Below, piece by piece: positions 58,848 through 64,000 of a stretch of DNA of 64,000 nt (within the stretch, counting starts at the first letter, position 1; each line of letters begins with the position of its first letter). The stretch comes from Sialis fuliginosa (lineage: Eukaryota; Arthropoda; Insecta; Megaloptera; Sialidae): contig OY540813.1 of NCBI GenBank assembly GCA_961205875.1, positions 4,745,001 to 4,809,000 of the forward strand. Reading direction: 5' to 3'. The notes under the pieces are model-generated. The model made no database searches, was not told the DNA's origin, and worked only from the letters and a program-made list of their open reading frames with translations. The position numbers and the translations under genes are program-made.

Positions 58848-59926
58848 TTCCGATGTAATAATTAAGTTGTACAATTATTATTCAAACTATTTAAAAACTT
58901 ATTAATGATCAAGAGCACTGTATGGCGGGAGTTGTTATTACATTACCGAACAACAGTAGTCATCAAATGATGAGAAGTTAGCTACAGTTCGTCCAACCGA
59001 AAATTATAAGCATTATAAATCTTACATATAAAAAATCCCCATCGTTTAGTTCACAGCACACTTCACAGTAGTCTTGTGTGTTGGTGTGTTTGTGTGCATG
59101 TGTGTTTGTGTGTGTGTAGGCATGTGTGTGTGAGTGTGTGGGCATGTGTGTATGTGTTTGACCAAAGTAATCTCTAATCTCAATAACTACTGAACCGATT
59201 TTGATGAAACCTACATCAAAACGTTCCTTAAAATCTCAAATGTCCTATAAGCTACATATAATTACACCACTGATTAAAACAACTGAGCAGTCAGTATTTA
59301 TATTTTTAAATCTCCAGGTGATACCAGACCCTATCAGCTAGTAGTATTCGACAAAACGATTAAAATTTTTTTGCCGATTATTAAATATTTTTAATATTTA
59401 TATGTTATGCCACAGTTAATAAGTAAACATTAATTTTATAAATAAATAGTTACATAATCATTATAGCTTAATTTCTCTGTATATTTTAGAATTTATGAAA
59501 ATTAAATATAATACTATGTAAAATACCTAAATTATTCGCCTTCTACAATTGAACTAATACGCGGGAAAATTGTTCTGTTTTTAAATATCTATATTGTCTG
59601 ATTATTCTGTGTATCTGACTGAAATGTTATTATTTGAGAGTAATTCGAAAAAATAAATTACATTAACTTATTAATCTGTAATTTTATGCAGATTTTTGCC
59701 CGTATTATTGTTAAAATTTAAATAAATAAACATATCACGTAGTACGTCATTGCGACAAAATTAATTTACCCTAGATTTTTGTCTTTGAGCACATGACCCT
59801 CAGTCGGTTGTGTCGGCTGACAGCAATCGTTCATTTCTTGGTGTTTTGTTCTTTTCCGTTGGTTTTAGTTTTATAAGTATATTTCAGTATATTTATCCAA
59901 ATATAACATTTAATAACAACCATATA
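58848..59926. promoter_or_regulatory. Shared divergent upstream region of Iswi and the CARHSP1-like gene
   Basis: 1079 bp between two ATGs on opposite strands. It holds a TG-rich tract (59076-59160) and then a repeat-like ACTGAACCGATTTTGATGAA segment. No clear TATA box. Both genes are housekeeping-like, so dispersed start sites are plausible. Confidence 0.5.
59076..59160. repeat. TG-rich microsatellite
   Basis: An imperfect TGTG run of about 85 bp (TGTGTGTTTGTGTGCATG words) between the two divergent genes. Such alternating tracts can adopt Z-DNA. Confidence 0.85.
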
Positions 59927-60403
59927 ATGGCAAATAATTCAGGCGATCATCTGACTATTCCTAGTCCAATAATTACAAGACGTAATCGCACCGCATCTAC
60001 GTATGTTAAACATTATTGTATTGTTATTTTACATATTTATAAATTTATTTATTTTAATAGATCAGCACGCGCTAATGAACGCCCAGAAATGAGTGGAAAA
60101 ATAAGAGATTTCTGTAGAAACAAAGGTCATGGATTTATAACACCTTCTGATGGAAGTGAAGATTTATTTGTACATGTTTCAGAGTAAGTGAAATTGATTA
60201 TTATATGACTGACATTTATAAATTTTAATTAATTTTCAAGCATCGAAGGTGAATATGTGCCACTACCTGGAGATGATGTAAAATTTCGATTATGCCCAAT
60301 ACCTCCGAAGTTTGAGAAACTACAAGCTGTTCAAGTACATATAATAGATCTAAAACATGAGAAACATCAAAAATGGGATACTATAGTTAAACATCATCAC
60401 TGA
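59927..60403 (+). CDS. CARHSP1: Calcium-regulated heat-stable protein 1-like cold-shock-domain protein, complete, 3 exons
   Basis: Exons 59927-60000, 60061-60183 and 60241-60403 join to 360 nt, 119 residues. The N-terminus has the SPIITRRNRTAS stretch found in CARHSP1/PIPPin proteins (phosphorylation site region in mammals). The cold-shock domain follows with GKIRDFCRNKGHGFITPSDG (RNP1-like KGHGFI) and DLFVHVSD (RNP2-like), then EGEYVPLPGDDVKF and CPIPPKFEKLQAVQV, typical of this family. It binds single-stranded RNA, and mammalian members stabilise mRNAs. Intron 1 is only 60 bp with no in-frame stop, so retaining it would add 20 residues. The frame also stays open upstream to 59810, but the ATG at 59927 gives the family-like start. 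Candidate AATAAA at 60885-60890. Confidence 0.93.
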
Positions 60404-63347
60404 CCTATTTTGAATCAAATACATTTTTTGTGTCATATTAATTGTAGATCGTCAAACATCACTGCACACGTATGAGCTTGTATTATCGTCTTATCTGTTT
60501 ATACATTTAGATTTTTTAGTAGACCAACGTATATATTCAAAAATCATTCAAAGACAATTATTATGACTATGCACAATGTTGTTACCTTTATGTTTTAAAA
60601 ATATGCCAAATTGTAGTTATTTATCTTTTTAACATCTCAAAGTATTTAGTACTTAGTCTATTATTTGATGTCTCAAAGATTTAAATATTATCCAGCTATC
60701 CTAGGTACCGTCATATTGTATGTTACAGATATTAGTTATAATATATTTTGACAATTGGATTGTGTAGTTTTTTAAGACATATGCTAAAACGGTAAATAAC
60801 TTAAATTATATTATTTTCTTTAATTTTCTATTTAAAAATATGTATTTGCATTTGTTTTATATTTCATTCTCTTTTCCTTTTTAAAATAAACAAACAAATA
60901 ATCTTCATATAGGTATAATAAGTTCTTATGATTAGGTGTCATAGATATAAGTTGATGTTAATTGTTTAGATAAATTTATATCTATTGATTTATAATAAAA
61001 ATATTATGGTGAATATGTTGATTTGACATATAAGTTGTTTTATTTAAATCAATTATTTCACTACTAAGTAATTCTATATAAAAAGTTAAATTTTCATGCA
61101 TATTTATAATCGTAGTTTTTATTCATACAAAAAGGTATCAATATGTACTTGATTTGCATTCTACCAAAAAAAGTCACGTTAACTGACTTCGATCACTCGT
61201 AACTAGGGTATAGCAAAACGACTCGTTGGGTGCGCAGGACTAAGAGACGGAAAGAGGGCACCAACATTGGTGATGACCAAAAAAAAGATTGATTTTAGAA
61301 TGTCTAAAAAAATTTAATTTATCTAGTATTGTCTTTTCTAAAAAAATTCTAAAAAGAATTTAAGCAACAATATTTGAGTGGGTATATGATAGAAAATGTT
61401 TTTGTTCCTTTCTAGCTGGTAGGACTCCATGTTATTTGATAATTAAAAAATATAATATAATTCTTAGCTCAGTAATTTAAGATTACTTTGGTCATACACA
61501 CACTTTATAATTAGTATAATTACATGATAATGCATAGCAAGTGAAATATAGCAAATCATAAACTAAATAATCGAATAAAATGAATCATTGATGAAAAATT
61601 TCAATCATTTAAAAATTCATCAATCTTTCATGAATATAAAAAGGTAAAATTTGAAAAGTATTGATCATTTATAACACGAGATAATTAATCATTTTTAAAA
61701 TGTTATACTTATATTTAGCATTGATTCCCCTAATGGATGAAAAACTTTATAAGACTGTAACAATATATACCTACCTAAAAAAATTTAAAATATAGTTTTT
61801 ATCAGCTGTAAAAAAAATACGAGGAATTAATAACACGTTATTATTTTTTTATATTATTATATTCAAGACAATCAGCGTTTTTATGATATTTCTTGAATGA
61901 CAAATAACATCACAATCTTTGGTCTGTAGCAGTCGAAATAAAACAAACACAAATACAATACAAAAACAATAACAAACTAAATATATATTCTTTGGATAAA
62001 TAATATTGCCTTTTAAATATAAATACAGAAGTACATACCTTTACAATAACCATTATTTAATACAATTGAATAATAATAATTGAGGTAAGATAAAATTACA
62101 TGCACATCTCAGAACTATTTCTCTAGCAATGATTTATACGTATTTGCATATTAAATACTTAATATAACAATTTAAAAGAATTTATATTCTTATATATATT
62201 TTGGTAAAATATTACACTTTCAGAAATATGATCACATGGAATGTAATATATTACAGTAGAGTTGCCAACTCCTAACCCATAAAAAATATTTTATGTTTAA
62301 AATGTGCTTACGGGCAGTGTTCAAAATGAACTATAAAGGTCTTTTTCCACATAACAGTGCTGTGTTTAAAAATCAAGAAGCAGTCTTTCCTATTTAAATT
62401 AAATAGTGCAGAGTGGTCAATCGTCTGTCTCCTTCATAACACGATGCCCGGTCAACAAAAACCTATGTAGAAATCGACCTTAATATATCAGAATACCTTA
62501 TTGGTTCATATTGGATCATATGATTCCAACTTGCAAATAAGTTATACTAAATATTCTAATCGGAGTGCTTAACTGAAAAGTACTTTGTAATTTTTATTTT
62601 GCATGTTGATTTTATGTTATAACGTTGATCAGTTCACAATTACCAAAAGGTTTCTGATTATAATATAATACATCGGTAATAAATAGCCTAAAATGTACAT
62701 GACGACTTAATTTCTAAATACCTTAACCATAATTTTACATTATTTATATATGTATATATAAACATAAAAATGAATCACATTAATCAAAAATATTACAACC
62801 GGTCTTTAATACAAGTGCTATTGATACTGAAAGTTGTGCATAACATATGTTGTTATTAATTAATGACTATATTTATCAACATTAAAAATTAAATTAGTTT
62901 ATTACAACAAATGTTAAGTCTGCTATGTAATTTTTATAAAGTCAATGACGGTATCACTGAACTCTATGGCATTATGACTTCCACTGAATAACTGCTATTA
63001 TATTCTTTAGAACACTAACATTACAAAAAGGGGGGGAAGGGTTTCTAAAAACCTATAAGTAATCTAGAAATTTTTTTTAGTGATAAATTTGCAAAGTGGA
63101 AATTTTTCTAAATGCCATGGAATACCTAATTACCGTTAATGACTATTATATTTAAACTGAACTGTTTAATAATTATTTAATAAAAGAAAAATGGCACACA
63201 TTTTCCAGTAACTTTTGAACACCATTTTATCTATAAATAATGCTAAAAACAATTAATTCAATTTATAAAATACCAGACATAATATTTGTCATAGAATTTT
63301 TAGTTAACAGTTTTTATTTAAATTAATGACTATAAATAAATTTATTG
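60404..63347. other. Converging 3' region, no gene seen
   Basis: It probably holds the CARHSP1-like 3' UTR (AATAAA at 60885-60890) and, on the minus strand, the 3' UTR of the gene at the right edge. Otherwise it is AT-rich without conserved frames or clear inverted repeats. The CGTAACTAGGGTATAGC stretch near 61198-61214 may be a repeat fragment. Confidence 0.55.
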
Positions 63348-63689
63348 TTAAACGGGTGATACAACTACATCCCCCTCTCCGATACTTTTAACTCTCCTAT
63401 GGAAACCCATAGAGCTATCATTACGATCTTCATATTTTCTCAGCATCGCAGAAGAAGTGCTTTGTGCTGTATCTGATAGTACATCTTCATACAATGCTTC
63501 ATCTTGTTTTGACGTTGATACGGAATGATGAAAAGCAAACGGCTTAGCGTAGATGGGCGATTCTCTCATATGTAAAGGTGGCGGTGTACTCATACGACTT
63601 ATTATTGATGAACTTTCTGAACTAGAAGTAGGCGATTGCTTATCGCTGCGATCAGATTTAACAAAGCCGAGTGCTCGTCCTAAAGACCC
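63348..63689 (-). CDS. C-terminal coding exon of an unrecognised gene (partial)
   Basis: An acceptor AATTTTAG ends at 63690 and the frame runs 113 codons to a TGA-type end at 63348 (last residues GDVVVSPV). The encoded tail starts GSLGRALGFVKSDRSDK, is rich in Ser, Thr and Pro (SPTSSSESSSIISR, MSTPPPLHMRESPIYAKPF) and has a basic HRRVKSIGEGD near its end. It looks like a disordered, phosphorylatable cytosolic tail; YAKP, YEDV and RRVKS could be signalling motifs. I do not recognise the family. Codon use and length make a real exon likely. The rest of the gene lies right of the window. Confidence 0.72.
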   Translation of the reverse strand, partial: GSLGRALGFVKSDRSDKQSPTSSSESSSIISRMSTPPPLHMRESPIYAKPFAFHHSVSTSKQDEALYEDVLSDTAQSTSSAMLRKYEDRNDSSMGFHRRVKSIGEGDVVVSPV

Positions 63690-64000
63690 CTAAAATTATT
63701 GGTAAAAAAATTATTAAATTTAATATATTATACGTTTTTTCTGCTTACCTTCAGTGATCTTATATATTATATACTATAGTGAAATACTTTTATAGTTTTC
63801 AAAATATAATATTAAATATTGTGATTGTTTTAATAAAATTTTAGCTAATTTTAATACATTTTTTGATATATGTATAAGTAAATGAAAAAATTATGTTTGG
63901 AAATGTTCATATTATACCCGTCAAATCTATTTACTTTAAATTATTAATTTTTGTTTATCTTTGAGAATAATAACAAAATATATTTCATTTATTTTTATTT
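63690..64000 (-). other. Intron of the right-edge gene with a possible 10-nt microexon
   Basis: Mostly AT-rich. At 63749-63758 (minus) the sequence AAG|ATCACTGAAG|GTAAGC could be a microexon that would join in phase to give SLKGSLGRALG. The acceptor has a poor pyrimidine tract, so support is weak. Confidence 0.25.

Noticed and set aside
59810-59926. Extension of the CARHSP1-like frame to an upstream start
   Set aside because: The extension has no family similarity, and the whole frame reads through an intron; the ATG at 59927 gives a normal protein.
1-64000. CRISPR arrays, operons, tRNA and rRNA genes
   Set aside because: None were visible, and the first two are not expected in insect nuclear DNA; short tRNA-like folds could still be missed by eye.

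Overview
The window is animal nuclear DNA, very AT-rich and intron-containing, and almost certainly from an insect. It holds an ISWI chromatin remodeller, a pathetic-like SLC36 amino-acid transporter and a CD36-family receptor closest to insect sensory neuron membrane proteins, all in a sea of insect-type MITEs and hAT, piggyBac-like and Ty3 elements. I could not fix the order. Several dispersed repeats resemble types I associate with Lepidoptera and Hemiptera.

Layout. 1-38188 (+): one 471-residue SLC36/PAT-type transporter with eight coding exons over 38 kb, including a 21.7-kb third intron filled with MITEs. 38189-40356: converging 3' ends. 40357-51267 (-): a complete nine-exon CD36/SNMP-like receptor of 572 residues. 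Its seventh intron carries a 3.4-kb Ty3-type LTR element with identical LTRs and an in-frame deleted gag-pol, plus a hAT-like MITE next to a splice donor. Its third intron hosts a whole intronless axonemal dynein intermediate-chain gene (DNAI4/WDR78 type) on the same strand. 51268-55534: gene-poor. 55535-58847 (-): complete five-exon Iswi, 1019 residues. 59927-60403 (+): complete three-exon CARHSP1-type cold-shock protein, divergent from Iswi. 60404-63347: no gene seen. 63348-63689 (-): the last coding exon of an unrecognised gene that runs off the right edge.

The genes do not form an obvious pathway: nutrient transport, lipid or odorant reception, sperm or sensory cilia, chromatin, and RNA binding. 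The main structure beyond the genes is the mobile DNA: a 902-bp almost perfect hairpin in an intron, four copies of one MITE family inside one gene, a MITE nested in a foldback element with an exact 8-bp duplication, and the recent deleted LTR element. I found no CRISPR array, operon, tRNA or rRNA gene. Exon borders were set by hand from GT/AG sites, reading-frame phase and protein-family similarity remembered, not searched.
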